Shown piece after piece: positions 12,028 through 23,535 of a stretch of DNA of 64,000 bases. Positions within the stretch are counted from its first letter, which is position 1, and every line of letters begins with the position of its first letter. A model generated the notes under the pieces. It worked only from the letters and a program-made list of their open reading frames with translations, was not told the DNA's origin and ran no database searches. A program made the position numbers and the translations under genes. Origin of the DNA: Liolophura sinensis (taxonomy: Eukaryota; Mollusca; Polyplacophora; Chitonida; Chitonidae); contig NC_088303.1 of assembly GCF_032854445.1 (NCBI RefSeq), forward strand, positions 29,521,501 to 29,585,500, given 5' to 3'.

Positions 12028-12050
12028 AGTTCACACTATCCAATTTTCTG
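12028..12050 (+). other. Putative 5' noncoding exon, SAMD9-like copy 1
   Basis: Ends CACTATCCAATTTTCTG then GTAAGTTGT. The matching segment in copy 2 ends CACACCATTTTTCTG then GTAAGTTGT at 35968. Both genes also have an acceptor 32 bases upstream of the CARD Met codon, so an upstream noncoding exon is needed. The 5' end is a guess from TATA spacing. Confidence 0.5.
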
Positions 12051-12639
12051 GTAAGTTGTTCTGTAAATGGGCTATTCCTGCCTGATATCTGATATCCCCG
12101 TGCTCGACTGCACGGATCTGTAAGCGTGAGCTAGTTCTACAACCCTTTGCAGGTACCGCGATACATAGCAAAGGAGTAGGGCCTAGGCCTATCTGTTTTT
12201 ATTACCGAAGCTGAAATCTTATGTAAGACAATGGCACTCGTTTTGATGCTGCTACGCCTAATCTGTGTGTTAATTGCAACTGTCAACTGAATGCTTTTGA
12301 TTTTTAAAGGTAGTGTCGCTATGACTAACATGAGGCCTATAATTACATATGCATTTCCCAGAAATGAACCGTCTGGTATTTTCGTGGGGATTTCCCGGCT
12401 TGTCCACGTGACACTGTCAATCGTAAAAATTCGCCTATCTCCGGACCCGTTCGGGATGGCTAAATGAATCACTCCGAATTTTAGGCTGTTACAGGATGGT
12501 AGACCGTGACGAATTATATATCTACTTGAACACATCCACATGAAGTTTTCAGCTTAACTCATTTTAATCGTATACATTACCAATATCAAGCCGTGTTTTC
12601 ACAATGCATGTTGTCTGACGACGTTATATCGACCTTGCC

Positions 12640-13755
12640 TCTGTGTCGTACCATTATATCCCGATGTTTTTTTCGATTTATTCCGATTTGACTCCCGGTG
12701 TCTTCCGATGTTTTCCTGATTTGACTGCCCATGTCTTTGCAATGCTATCCCGATCTGACCGCTGATGTTTATGGTGTTATATCCCGATTTTACTTCCGAT
12801 GTCTTCCCGGTGCTTTCCGATTTGACTGCCCATGTCTTTGCGATGCTATCCCGATCTGACCGCTGATGTTTATGGTGTTATATCCCGATTTTACTGCGAT
12901 GTCTTCCCGGTGTTTTCCCAATTTGACGGCCGATGTCTTCTTGATGTTATCCCGATATGACGGCCGATGTCTTCCAGATGTTATCCCGGTCTGACCGCCG
13001 ATGTCTCCATGGTGTTTTCCCAATCAGACAGCCGATGTCTTCATGATATTATCCCGATCTGATCGCCTATGTCTTTGTGGTGTTATCCCGATCTGACCGC
13101 TGATTTCTTTGTGGTGTTATCCCGATCTGACCGCCGATGTCTTTGTGGTGTTATCCCCGATCTGACCGCCGATGTCTTCGTGGTGTTATCCCGATCTGAT
13201 CGCCGATGTCTTTGTGGTGTTATCCCCGATCTGACCGCCGATGTCTTTGTGGGTGTTATCCCGATCTGACCGCCGATATCTTTGTGGTGTTATCCCGATC
13301 TGACCGCCGATATCTTTGTGGTGTTATCCCGATCTGACCGCCGATGTCTTCGTGGTGTTATCCCGATCTGATCGCCAATGTCCTTCATTGTGGTTGACTT
13401 GATCTGTCCGCCGATGTCTTCCCAATGTTATCCTGATTTGACCGCCGATGTTTTCCCGATGTTATCACAGTCTGAACCACGATGGTTTTCGCGATACTTT
13501 CTCGATCTGACAGCCGATGTCTTCCCAATGTTATCCCGATTTGACCGCCGATGTTTTCCCGATGTTATCACAGTTTGAACCACGATGTTTTCGCGATACT
13601 TTCTCGATCTGACAGCCGATGTCTTCCCCAATGTTATCCCGAATTTGACCGCCGATGTTTTCCCGAAGTTATCACAGTTTGAACCACGATGCTTTCGCGA
13701 TACTTTTCCCGATCTGACAGGTGATGTCCTTTCCGATGTTATCCCGATATAATTT
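12640..13755. repeat. 34-bp minisatellite with a 103-bp higher-order unit
   Basis: Units of about 34 bp read TGTTATCCCGATCTGACCGC then CGATGTCTTTGTGG, with variants. From about 13.47 kb three units form a repeating 103-104 bp block (TCTGAACC at 13471, TTTGAACC at 13574 and 13678). The open frames through it are by-products of the repeat. It lies in the inferred long first intron of copy 1; copy 2 lacks it. Confidence 0.9.
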
Positions 13756-13759
13756 GCCC

Positions 13760-14430
13760 CTCTTTATTCAGTAGTACATATTTTTTATTTGTTATTTTTC
13801 GATCATAACATGAGGTGAGAAATATCCACTGAGATTATTGCAAGTTATTCGGGAAAGAGGTAAAACACAATTTACTGCCTTAAGTGATAACGATTTGGGG
13901 TTTAACTGTCACCGGTTACACGTAATTATTGATATATTTAATTGTCTAGATCTCCAATGAAAAAGCAGTTTCAACCAGGCATCTGTTACAGCATTATTTC
14001 ATGTAAGATTGCGATCTGAAAGCTGCACAGGTATAAAAGGCTTGTTTATGAAGTACCGGTATGTGTAGACCTGACAAAACTGGTCATAGTTTTAAAAAAA
14101 TGCTTGCTTCTATACGACATTTACACTTTATTCGTCCCTGTTACAATGCTTCTTTGCAACCTGCATGAAATCTATAATAGTACTACATATCTTCCAATCG
14201 CTCAAGACGAGAAATTTATTTTGTCATAACTAACCCTTATGACATGTGTCAGCCCCTATGACTTGTATCAGCGGTACACATATATATACACAAGTCCACT
14301 GTGGAAGTGTTACATGAATTACGCAGTTTATGTACTGCTGGTTCACAGAGTCTGTGAAGATACCATTTCTGCCATTTTTTTTTTATGTATAAAGTTTTAC
14401 TATTTTTTAGAATATTTCACTTTTTATAAC
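13760..14430. other. No feature recognised in inferred first intron
   Basis: AT-rich single-copy sequence between two tandem arrays. No coding or element signature was seen. Confidence 0.5.
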
Positions 14431-15048
14431 CCTCGAGCATTAGGCGGAGGCGTATTGTGTTATAGCGATTTTGCCCTTATGTCTGTCCGTATTCGTGTCC
14501 ATTTGTCCATTTCCGCGGTTGTCATGGTAAACAGATAGCCATTTTCCTTATATATACCACAAATACATGATTTCGTGTCCCGGCTATAACTTCAACTGTT
14601 TTCAGCGTAGTGTTTTGGTGGATACATTACATGCACAGGTGATGATGTGTCGCGATTCACATTTGTCCATTTCCGCGATTGTCATGGTAACCAGAATGAC
14701 TATTTTCCTTATATACTATATTGAATTGATATGATTTCGTGTCTGGGCTTTACTCCAACTGTTTTCTGCGTAGAGTTTTATTTTTTGGTTGGATACATAG
14801 ATACACAGATGACGATGTGTTGCGACTCACATTTGTCCATTTTCATGGTTGTCGTGGTAACTAGATAGCCATTTTCCTTATATATACTATATACATCCAT
14901 ACGACTGTCGTGTCCGGGCTCTAACTCCAAATGTTTTCCACGCACAGTTTTAATGTTTGGTGGACACACAGGTACACAGATGACGGACGTGTCACGACTC
15001 GCATTTATCCATTTTCACAGGTGTAATGTTAACAAGATTAGCCACTTT

Positions 15049-15050
<2 letters not shown>
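14430..15050. repeat. Tandem repeat of about 165 bp, four copies
   Basis: The block CATTTGTCCATTT...GGTTGTCATGGTAA recurs near 14499, 14660, 14829 and 15001, each followed by CCATTTTCCTTATATA and GTGTCCGGGCT-type blocks. Divergence increases from copy to copy. Confidence 0.8.
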
Positions 15051-15051
<1 letters not shown>

Positions 15052-15083
<32 letters not shown>

Positions 15084-15103
15084 TATTATATATATATATA
15101 TAG
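15052..15103. repeat. (TA)n microsatellite
   Basis: TA-alternating tract with a short interruption (AATTATATTATA), ending the last unit of the 165-bp array. Confidence 0.9.
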
Positions 15104-15339
15104 AAATGATGTCGTTTCCTGGCTACAAGTTTGGATCTGTGGTGGACAGATTGGACTGTCCACTTGTGACCAAATTTCCCCTCAGGGATTATATTCACCA
15201 CAATTCTGCTAGTACTCCTTTATACACATAAACCAATGCATTTGTTGGGGCCGTATGTTGTGTTTACCTGAACTCTTGTTTGATAAGCTGTGATGAAATC
15301 TAAAAAACAACTGCGGCAATATCGATAACACTGAATCAC

Positions 15340-15479
15340 TAGGGGTCGCGCGTATCAGAAGGTCTGCCAGCAACCCCCGGCTAAGCCCGGTTACCTCCCA
15401 TGCACCATAACGCTAAATGCCGCGTCAAATATTCTTGGGTAGGCATAACGGCGTAAAACACAAATCAAATAAATAAATA
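15340..15479 (+). mobile_element. V-SINE type element, 5'-truncated
   Basis: GAAGGTCTGCCAGCAACCCC, CCCGGTTACCTCCCATGCAC and the tail GGCGTAAAACACAAATCAAA then TAAATAAATAG mark the 3' half of a RUDI-like element, 180 bp upstream of the CARD exon of copy 1. Confidence 0.7.
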
Positions 15480-15692
15480 GAACATTATATATTTTCTCAG
15501 TTCAGAGTCATATATATATGATACCTTTTTGAACATTATGTACTTAAAACCAATTAGTCAAAATCAAATGAAAATTTAAATAGTTAATACACGGCTTCAT
15601 TGCATGGTGGGTCCATTAGAATTAAGGAGATTTTGTTCAGCGTGATCTTCTTCTTTTCAGCTGGACATCTCTTGGTTTTGACAACAGTAATC

Positions 15693-15974
15693 ATGGAACT
15701 TGTAGACGTAGAAAAAATTAAGAAGAACCTGGTAGATCTCAAGAAAGATCTGATACCATCCACATCCTTGATCAGCTGGTCCAGGACGGGGGCAATCCAT
15801 CCATCGGACGATGAGCGCATTCGGCATGAGCCGACGACAGCAGATCAGACAAAAAAGCTGGTAGAAATTTTGTACACCAAACACGGGCCTATCCGTCTTT
15901 TCATAAGTCTCTGATGGAGAATGGTTTCCAGCATCTAGCAGCATCCCTGGGGCCCCCGGAAAGTTCTCTCCCAG
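15693..15974 (+). pseudogene. CARD exon of SAMD9-like copy 1, disrupted by indels
   Basis: This is the counterpart of the intact CARD exon of copy 2 (37325-37607). It keeps the acceptor at 15660/15661, the Met at 15693 and the donor (CCCAG then GTATAC). Against copy 2 it lacks one base just after the Ile-Pro codons (about 15760) and gains one in the G-run near 15790. The intervening ~10 codons, including the ILDELVQDG helix, are therefore read out of frame. It then lacks one base near 15887 (CACGGG-CCTAT), which leads to a TGA at 15912-15914. Exon length is 282 instead of 283 bases. A read-through CARD fusion cannot be made from this copy as shown. The neighbouring 4.66-kb exon is free of errors, so I favour real decay over poor sequence. 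Confidence 0.8.
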
Positions 15975-16974
15975 GTATACCCACAAGAACATTTTGTTAA
16001 ATGTCTGCTACATGTCTTTCGTATAAATGTTGCCGAGAGATAACCCACGACAAGTCACGTGATACAGTACGTTTTTCTGCCTTTGACAACAGAAGAGTTC
16101 GAACTCGAAACTCCACTATTACAGTTCGAAGTATACCTTATATACAAAAAACAGACAGTCAAATCGACGACAGTGTGATAATTAGCAAATAGTCACATAT
16201 AATCGGTGAAATGTATTCCCTTGTCGGTTTATCACAGTTTGGGTTTTATTCTTATTGTTCATGTAAAAACTTAAATAGTATTAAATTACACACCTCCTAA
16301 CCAATGTTTTAAGCACAATTAGGTAAAAAATATGCAGTGTGTGTTATTGCAATATATTAGGCGTCACTGGCTTAGAAGTACTCTGAAATGCTGCAGGAAG
16401 AATAATTAATAATGTAAATCAAGTAATTCAAGTTCTACTACATCGAATTTAAATGTTATTAAAAATGCAAGTGAAATATATGGTTTTCAACGTGGATAGG
16501 TTAAAAAGTTGATTTTGTTTTTATTTTGACGTATTTTATAACTGTTTTCTGTTAGTTTGTGGCTTTACCCCAAAACTCCCTTGATCTTGGTAATTTCCAA
16601 GCACTCGTGAATGACGTAACATGTAGACACCTGTCATCGTAAAATAATTTTTCAAAATTACGCGTAATGCTTCGAAAATGTGTTCCCTACAGCTGGAAAT
16701 AGCACTCTGACTTTAAGCTAAGAAAACAGATAATCTGAACTGTTCATCACGATAATAGTCATATCCTGGGTATTCTTTGTGGATGTGATAAGGCATGAAT
16801 TTGGTTTTATTTGTTCGATGTGTGGTGATCGGTATGTTTAGCCGAAAGGAAATTCGGATATAAGGTGAAATTATTCGTTTGTATGTGACTACTGTCTTAG
16901 TTCTAACATACAGGCATGCACTGCCTCACTTACATTCAACCTTTTTAGTGTTGTGTCACGTTTCCTTCTTGCAG
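15975..16974 (+). other. Intron 1 of SAMD9-like copy 1
   Basis: A 1000-bp AT-rich intron from GTATAC to a pyrimidine-rich acceptor (TTTCCTTCTTGCAG). No embedded element was recognised. Confidence 0.8.
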
Positions 16975-17179
16975 CTTCGGTGGACCCAAAAGCAATTCTT
17001 GCTTCAGCGTATATAGAAAGTAGCGGGTCAAAAGTGCCCCTTGGGGATGTGAAAGAAACGTTGATAACCTACACAGCAACAGACTGGAATTTGCCGAAGG
17101 TTGAACAACTTTTAAAACAGGTTTTCGAATTCGTCGATTTTGACAAGAAAGCGAAAGCCAGGAAGAGTTCCGACCGATT
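16975..17179 (+). CDS. SAMD9-like copy 1, exon 2 (possible RFX-like winged helix)
   Basis: A 205-base exon, phase 1 in and phase 2 out, the same length as exon 2 of copy 2. It encodes GSKVPLGDVKETL, VEQLLKQVFEFVD and DKKAKARKSSDRL. The helix-helix-strand pattern with LLKQVF followed by basic residues recalls the RFX-type winged helix; I hold that only weakly. The donor is CGATT then GTATCC. The exon is intact although the preceding CARD exon is broken. Confidence 0.8.
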
Positions 17180-17440
17180 GTATCCTTGCTTAAGTTGGCA
17201 TATACTGTTATAATATATATATATTATGTATCTTATTTTATATATCATGTTACAAACAGCGCCAATCACTGTACATGGATCGCGTAAAGTTAACCCTTTA
17301 AAGTTAAACGTCATGCTGAAGAATTATTCACTTATGACGCAGCCGTCACTTTTACGGAACATTAACATTTCTAAAGTGTACCACTATTTGTCCATAGTTT
17401 GCTAGGCGTTGCATAACGTAAAAACTTAACTCCAGATCAG

Positions 17441-17523
17441 AAAGAAATGGTACGCACTGGATATAAAGAAAGTGAAAAATCCGTGTCTGTCAGCAATCTG
17501 CGAAACCCAAGTGACGTCAGAAG
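17441..17523 (+). CDS. SAMD9-like copy 1, exon 3
   Basis: An 83-base exon after the acceptor CCAGATCAG, ending GTCAGAAG then GTATGA. With the split Leu codon it reads LKKWYALDIKKVKNPC, which completes the winged-helix-like segment and leads into a linker. Two codons shorter than its counterpart in copy 2. Confidence 0.78.
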
Positions 17524-17619
17524 GTATGAATGCTATGGATCCAATCACCAAAATGAAATCTTAGGGTTACCAATGTTTCAGGAATGACGATTTGCTGGTA
17601 TACTCTAGTTTTAACTGTT

Positions 17620-17732
17620 AACTGTTTGCTTTTCTCTTCCCGGTTTCCCCCCACCAAAACACTGGCCGCCGACATCTAAGTGAAATATGCTTGAATAGGT
17701 CGTAAAACACCAATCAAATAAATAAATAAATA
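17620..17732 (+). mobile_element. V-SINE type element fragment in intron 3 of copy 1
   Basis: CTTCCCGGTTTCCCCCCACC, CTGGCCGCCGAC and the tail CACCAATCAAATAAATAAAT. It explains why this intron (407 bp) is longer than intron 3 of copy 2 (186 bp), so it inserted after the duplication or was lost in copy 2. Confidence 0.75.
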
Positions 17733-17977
17733 GATATAAATAATATTCTTTCGGGGTGGAACTTTCTATATGAAGAATATTTGGGGCGATCGTCAAAATT
17801 TGAATTAATTATAATTTCAAAAGCTTAGTCATACATCTTACGAGAGGAGTTAAATTTCGGTTTTCAAATTTGACCTCATGTTTTTAGAGATAATTCTCCA
17901 AAGAACAACGATAAGTTTTATGTTTCACAGGTGCATCAGATGTCCGCACAACCTTTCAAACTGCCTGTGTGAAGACC

Positions 17978-20900
17978 ATGTCATCTAATGACCTGTCTCA
18001 GTACTTAAGAGTCTGGGCAGACGAAGAAGGTATAGACCAAGAATTTATCCGTGTTGTTCAAAATGAAAACATCGATGGAGAAGTACTGTTCGAGATGACA
18101 CAGGGTGAGATAAACGACTTGTTCCCTATCATGAGCTTTGGTCACAGGAAGAAACTGTTCTTACTCAGCAAGCACGAAGGAAGATCAAGGCTAAGCAGTG
18201 ACTCACCAGAAAGAGAAGAATTCGAAGAAGAGTTTTTGGCTGAATTTAACAAAGTCACCAAACCCACAACTTCATATCGGCTACATTCTGTTATCCATGA
18301 CAAATGCAAGTTTGTAACTAATTTGATTGACCGTGTCAGTCGGTTTGTACCAGCACAGGATAAGACTGGAGAGGATCTTCTCTCACAGATTTCCATGGAA
18401 ACTGTCCGCTTTGCTGCCGCCTGCATTAACAGTCGCACAAACGGAACAATTCATTTTGGCATTTCGGATAAAGGAGATATACAAGGCATAATTGTGGACA
18501 AAGATAAAACTACAACAGAAATGAAGAAAATGCTGCTAGCAAGCACCTTTCCAGATCAGCATAGCATGGTGGACCGATGTGTTAGACCTCCCAGGTTTGT
18601 TGAAGTCATTCAAGCTGAAAATGACCTTCCTTTATGCGTGGTCGAGGTTGATGTTGTGCCCCTTTATTCAATAGTGGGCGACGAAGCAGTTTTTCTTTCC
18701 ATCTCGAATGGACCTCGGTTAACAAAAAACAAAAGTACTAAGCTGTACATTTTCAAAGGAGATACAGTTTCTGAACTCACAGGAGATGGCATCCGCAAGT
18801 ATATGTCGGAGAAGTGTAGGTTTTCCGAACAAAGGCGACAACAAGAGGAAACGTTTGTCATTGAGCAAAAAAAGACACGTGTACCTAATCTGCGTGACAA
18901 GTTCATTGAGCTGTTTTGTGACGGAAATGACACTCTAGATGGTGGAATATACCCGTTTCTGTTGTGTGGCAAACCCGACGACAAATCACGCCGCGATATA
19001 ACAGCGGAAAATTTTCACTTCTTGAAAATGATTGAATGGCAGTTGATAATGGATCTGGACGACAAAGGTAGCGAGGACAGCCTGTATGGTGTCTATGAAG
19101 AACAACAGGGTAAGACCACTCGAACTTTAACGTCGGATGAGTTTGATCCCCGTCTGTCCAAAGACAGCAGTGACCGTCTTGAGGAAATAACCAACTCAAG
19201 CCTCCCGCCGTGGATGTTTCTTAACGGCTACGCTTTGCAAGATCAACAGGCATTATCTCCTCCCGACTGGAAAGCCAAAAGATTCACATATTTTAAAGAG
19301 GTCCTGAGGCATTTCTACACTGCGATTCCCAAGGATCGGGCAGTTGTTATGATCTTACTGTTGTCCAAAGACTATGGAGTCATGGCGGATATTCTTGCAG
19401 ATGAAATTTACACAAAATTTCAAGATCAGTGGATCGCCATTGCAGAGGACGATTCCATAGCTGCCCCGTTGAAGCGAGAGCTAATACGGCGAAATGTTCA
19501 CAAATTAACTGTAGAGACTAGATTTCTGGTGGGAATTCCTTGGAAGCATGTGTCTGAGCTTGTGAAACAACTAAAGGGTCCAGCAGACGAACAGAGATGT
19601 TTACTGCCAACTTCAACAGGGGCCCCATGTCATCTGAAAGAAAAGTTAAAAAGCAGTCTTATGGACATCAACATTTTAAGTCTGAATCAGTGTCAAGGCA
19701 CAGAGTTTCACGACGAACCAGAAAAGCTCAAACAGAAAGAATGCAAGGAAGAAGAACAATTTTACAAAGGAGGGGAGGTTTCGTGGTGGAACTTTTGGTT
19801 CAAGAATCACGTTTGCCAGCGAAGGGAATTCAGTAAATTGACAGAGCAAGTTAAGGCTTCTTTGCATGGAGACATTCGTGATGGCGATAAAGTAGGACGA
19901 GTCCATTTGTACCACCAACCGGGAGCAGGATGTACAACTCTATCGAAGCACGTTCTTTGGGATTGTAGGTCTACGTATCGTTGCTGCATAGTCAAACGGA
20001 TCTCGGAACAAACTTGTGCACAAATTGCAAAACTCTACGCGTTTGAGGAGGACGAAAATCCACGACCTGTTCTTGTTTTGATTGATAACTTCCCAGAGGA
20101 AGAAAGAGTAGATCAACTACATGTTGAGCTGGAAGAGACATGGCGCCAGATAGCTAAGGGGACCCAATCCTGTGGTGTTTTCTGTGTCCTGCTCATCAGT
20201 TACAGGCGTATGAAAGTGCCGTCAGACCACCAAAGCAAATGGATTTGGCTTACTCATAAGCTTCACGAAGAAGAACTCTTGTGGTTTAAAGAAAAGCATG
20301 CTACTCTGGAAAAACATCACTTGGAGAACAAAGGAGTTGACCCCAACACGCTAATTGCGTTCAACATCCTGAAAGAAAATTTCAACCCCGAATACATCTC
20401 CAGAACTGTTCAAGAATTTCTACGAGGTATCACGGATATGCGAGAGCAAAAGCTTCTGAAATTTATTTCCTTGATAAATTCATTTGATATTGACTTCAGG
20501 CCAATTCCTATCCCTTGTTTTGATCCTCTCATGACACCTGGTCGACAACGGGGTATGCTTAAGAGCAATAGATGGGAAGCAGAGCTCAGCTCTTCAATGA
20601 AAATTCTTCTGATCAGGCTACCGACTCAGGGACTGAGAGGGGCAGTGCAAGGTTTACGCGTCTCTAGTTTTCTGTTATCTAGAGAAATTTTGCACAAAAT
20701 TTTGGACTCAAAACCAGAAACTGTTGCAGACGCTATGCTTGGGTTACTCCATGAACCCTTATTGAAAAACCATGATATTGCACAGGGAGAGCTTATGAAC
20801 ATCATCAAGAACCTCGTTAAAAAGAGAGCTTGGTTACACAAAGGTAAATGTACACAGTTTTCTCCTTTGGTAGAAGAAATACGCCAAAAAGAATCAATTG

Positions 20901-23535
20901 AGGCTGCTGCACATATTATGGATACAGTGTATGAGAAAACCGATGACGCAATGGTGGCCCAGCAGATTGCACGGCTTTATATCGAAGCTGAAAACTGGCC
21001 CAAGGCGTCCAAGTACGCAGAAGAGTGCACTCGAAAGAAATCTCAAAATTCCTGTGTATGGGACACCTATGGGCAAGTATTTAAAAGAAAACTTAAAGCA
21101 TGTTACGACAATTCCAGAAAACAGTATACAGATGGCTCTCATGCTTGTACATGTGAGGAACTAGAGGCCATTTGCGATGGCTTTAAAGCTATTGACATAT
21201 TTAGACAAGAACAGATGATCAGCAGAACCGAGAAAACAATGGTTGCATTGAACACTGCAGGATATTTTGGGGAGGTACAGGTAACGACAATAATTCTAGA
21301 CCTTTTGCGACTTTTGTCCCCTTTTGAAAACAAGGAAGTACTTCACAGGTTTTTGGTGGAAACCAACTATTATCCACCACTGGCAAAAAAATCTCTCGGG
21401 CAAAACGTTTGCGAACGTTTGAAACTCCTTTGTAGAGAATCATCTGAAGCTTTGACATTTTTAGAAGAAGAGTTTCTTCACCTCAAAGATGGTGCCGTCA
21501 ACGATGACAGAAAGAATGTCCAGAGGAATAACAAACAGAAACTGATAGCTTTAACAGAACATCATTTGAGCTACTTTGGTGAAGAGGACGATTCATCACC
21601 TGGGAACTTAACTCCAGAGGAAGCTGTAGAGTTTCGACGACGGAGAGTTAAAAGACTTGTGGGCTGGTCTTTTGGCAAAATATTAGATGTGTCATCTCAA
21701 GAAAAGGGAACACATTCATTACAACAGGCCCAAGAGTTTCTTCATCAAAATATTACATCAAATTATCAAACTGTTTTTGACTACAAATGCCTGATTGGTA
21801 TAGCCTTAACACAGTCTATGATCAACCAAAAGGTTGGATACTCGTTGTGTGATATAATTCGGTACAGCCAAGAAATGTACGACATGATCAAAGAAAGTGA
21901 TCGAATGGAGCTGGAGGCGTATCTTTACTTTGTCATGTTTAACTGGCCAATGGAAGATGGACAAGATGATAACCGCTGTCATTCAGGCAAGCTGACGACA
22001 GCCATTCTTAAATGGAAGGAGGCATTTTATCAGAAATACCCTGCCCAGAGTGAACAAAGACCTTACCGGAAAAAAGAGACCACAATATTCCATCTGGGAA
22101 ACGGAGTTGGACTTCAACAGTATACACACTTCCGGCAGCTACATGGCAACCAAAAAATAAGAGGTGAGAAATTCTGGACAAATTTTGGGACCATAATGAA
22201 ACTTCGGATACTGGATGGAATTTTATTGCGCGAGGGAGCAGAAGTCCAATTCCAGGTTCGCTCAACTGAAGGTAATGTCTCTCGTATAAGCATTCCGAGC
22301 GGCATGCCAATATACGACAGGTCTTTGTGGAGCAAGCGGGTTTTCTTCTCTGTCGGCTTCAGTTGGTGCGGACCTAAAGCCTATGGCATCTCTTCTGAAG
22401 ATCCCAGAAAGATGATTTCGAGACAACCGATGCCTTCACAAGCCGCCTGTCACCTTCCACGGCCGCAAAGAGTCAGTGTTATTCCTCATCGCATTGGCTT
22501 AACTACTATACTACTGCATCAGCAGCTCCGACATATTGATGACTTGAAGCGTAAGAAACAATCCGGCATTTGGCTTTCTGCAGACGAGGTAAGCTATTCT
22601 GTAAATTTAATACGATGTCGGATTAAACTTAGCATTTTTGGCGTTTACGATGGTTAAATAAACTTTGTGTGAACTTTTCAGAGTTTGGAAAACAAGTTGA
22701 AAATCTTGATAACAAACCAGTATTTGCCCCAAACGTGTGCGTCGATAGGGGTGATTGGTGGTTGACCAGATGATAGTATTGTCTACTAGTCTCAGTTACT
22801 TTAGAACCGGTACTTGCTACTGCCTTGCGCGGCGCTCAGCACTAAGAGGTTCGAGCAAGGAAACAGGACTGGTTGGCTCGGTGTCAGTTTGATGTGACTG
22901 GGTAAGGTGCCTTGGGCATGATGCCGTTCAAAGTGGTCCATGCCGTCAAAGTGGCGGCAGCACGGACCCTTCCTGCCACAAGAAGACATAATATATGTAC
23001 ACACACCTAATGACTCCTCGTCGTCGTATGACTATTAAAAAACACGTAAAACCCCAAGCATACATGGTCATAGTTTTAATCACAGACAGACAACCAGAGT
23101 AGTTTCATGCGTGTAATGTGCTAAACAGTATTTAGCCCTCTCATTCGTTCTTCAGCATAATGCCTTAGTTCTAATTTGATTCTCCAATAACTTTATCAGT
23201 TACTAACACCTTAAGCTTTTGAAACAATCTCCGTATGATGGCAGAAGTAGCTATTTTATTTATTCAGTTCTTCATCTCTTTCCATTTTTATTCATACACA
23301 AGTTTCCAAAGAAGAATTTTTCACTAAAAGTACAGAAAACGAACAACATAACGATGAAACTGAAAGGGCAACGGACCAGTACTTTTGTATGTTAACTCTG
23401 ACAAGTTGATAACAATAGTAGGAAAATGCTATTATTTTTCAGTGGAGATTGGTCAGGCAAGAGAGAGAGCTCCAGATTCAGCGTGACATTATCATGAATC
23501 AGGCCCTCGATGAGACTCAGTTGCCATATACCTAA
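17978..23535 (+). CDS. SAMD9-like protein, copy 1 (core 1567 aa, CARD exon broken)
   Basis: Joined from exon 4 (17931-22588) and exon 5 (23443-23535); exon 4 joins exons 2-3 in phase. From Met 17978 (A at -3) the core has 1567 residues, close to human SAMD9 (1589). Regions by residue: SAM 1-65 (DLSQYLRVW...FEMTQGEINDLFP); SLFN/AlbA_2 about 110-270 with NGTIHFGIS; SIR2-like about 315-560; P-loop NTPase with QPGAGCTT at 647-654 and VLVLID at 698-703; TPR-like helices about 973-1045; OB-fold-like about 1419-1471; last exon encodes a charged tail ending LPYT. In vertebrates SAMD9/SAMD9L bind nucleic acid, cleave tRNA-Phe and shut down translation against viruses; a like role here is inferred. The Walker A Lys is replaced by Cys. 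No stop or frameshift occurs in the core. With the CARD exon broken, translation probably starts at the SAM Met. Confidence 0.9.
22796..23066 (+). mobile_element. Second tRNA-SINE family (B) in intron 4 of copy 1
   Basis: Contains GACTGGTTGGCTCGGTGTCA, matching the family-A core (GACTGGTTGACCCGTATCAG). It ends with CCTCGTCGTCGTATGACTAT and GTAAAACCCCAAGCA, like the family-A 3' tail. The head (GCGCGGCGCTCAGCACTAAG, then AGGTTCGAGCAAGG) differs from family A. A shared core and tail with a different head implies one SINE superfamily using the same LINE partner. Confidence 0.65.
23443..23535 (+). CDS. SAMD9-like copy 1, last coding exon
   Basis: After the acceptor TATTTTTCAG, the frame encodes WRLVRQERELQIQRDIIMNQ followed by ALDETQLPYT and TAA. 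The counterpart at 47498-47590 has the same 93-base length and ends LDDTQLPYN. Conservation of the frame and stop supports the exon, which an open-frame search alone would miss. Confidence 0.88.
   Translation, partial: WRLVRQERELQIQRDIIMNQALDETQLPYT

Noticed and set aside
12137-12541. 134-codon minus-strand frame in the first intron of copy 1
   Set aside because: No recognisable motif, composition is mixed hydrophobic/basic without domain pattern, and it lies antisense in an inferred intron.
17969-17977. GTG at 17969 as start of copy 1
   Set aside because: It is an internal Val codon of the exon; the first ATG in that frame is at 17978.
18142-18438. Minus-strand frames antisense to the SAMD9-like exons
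   Set aside because: Shadow frames of a conserved coding exon; the same frames recur in both copies only because the sense strand is conserved.
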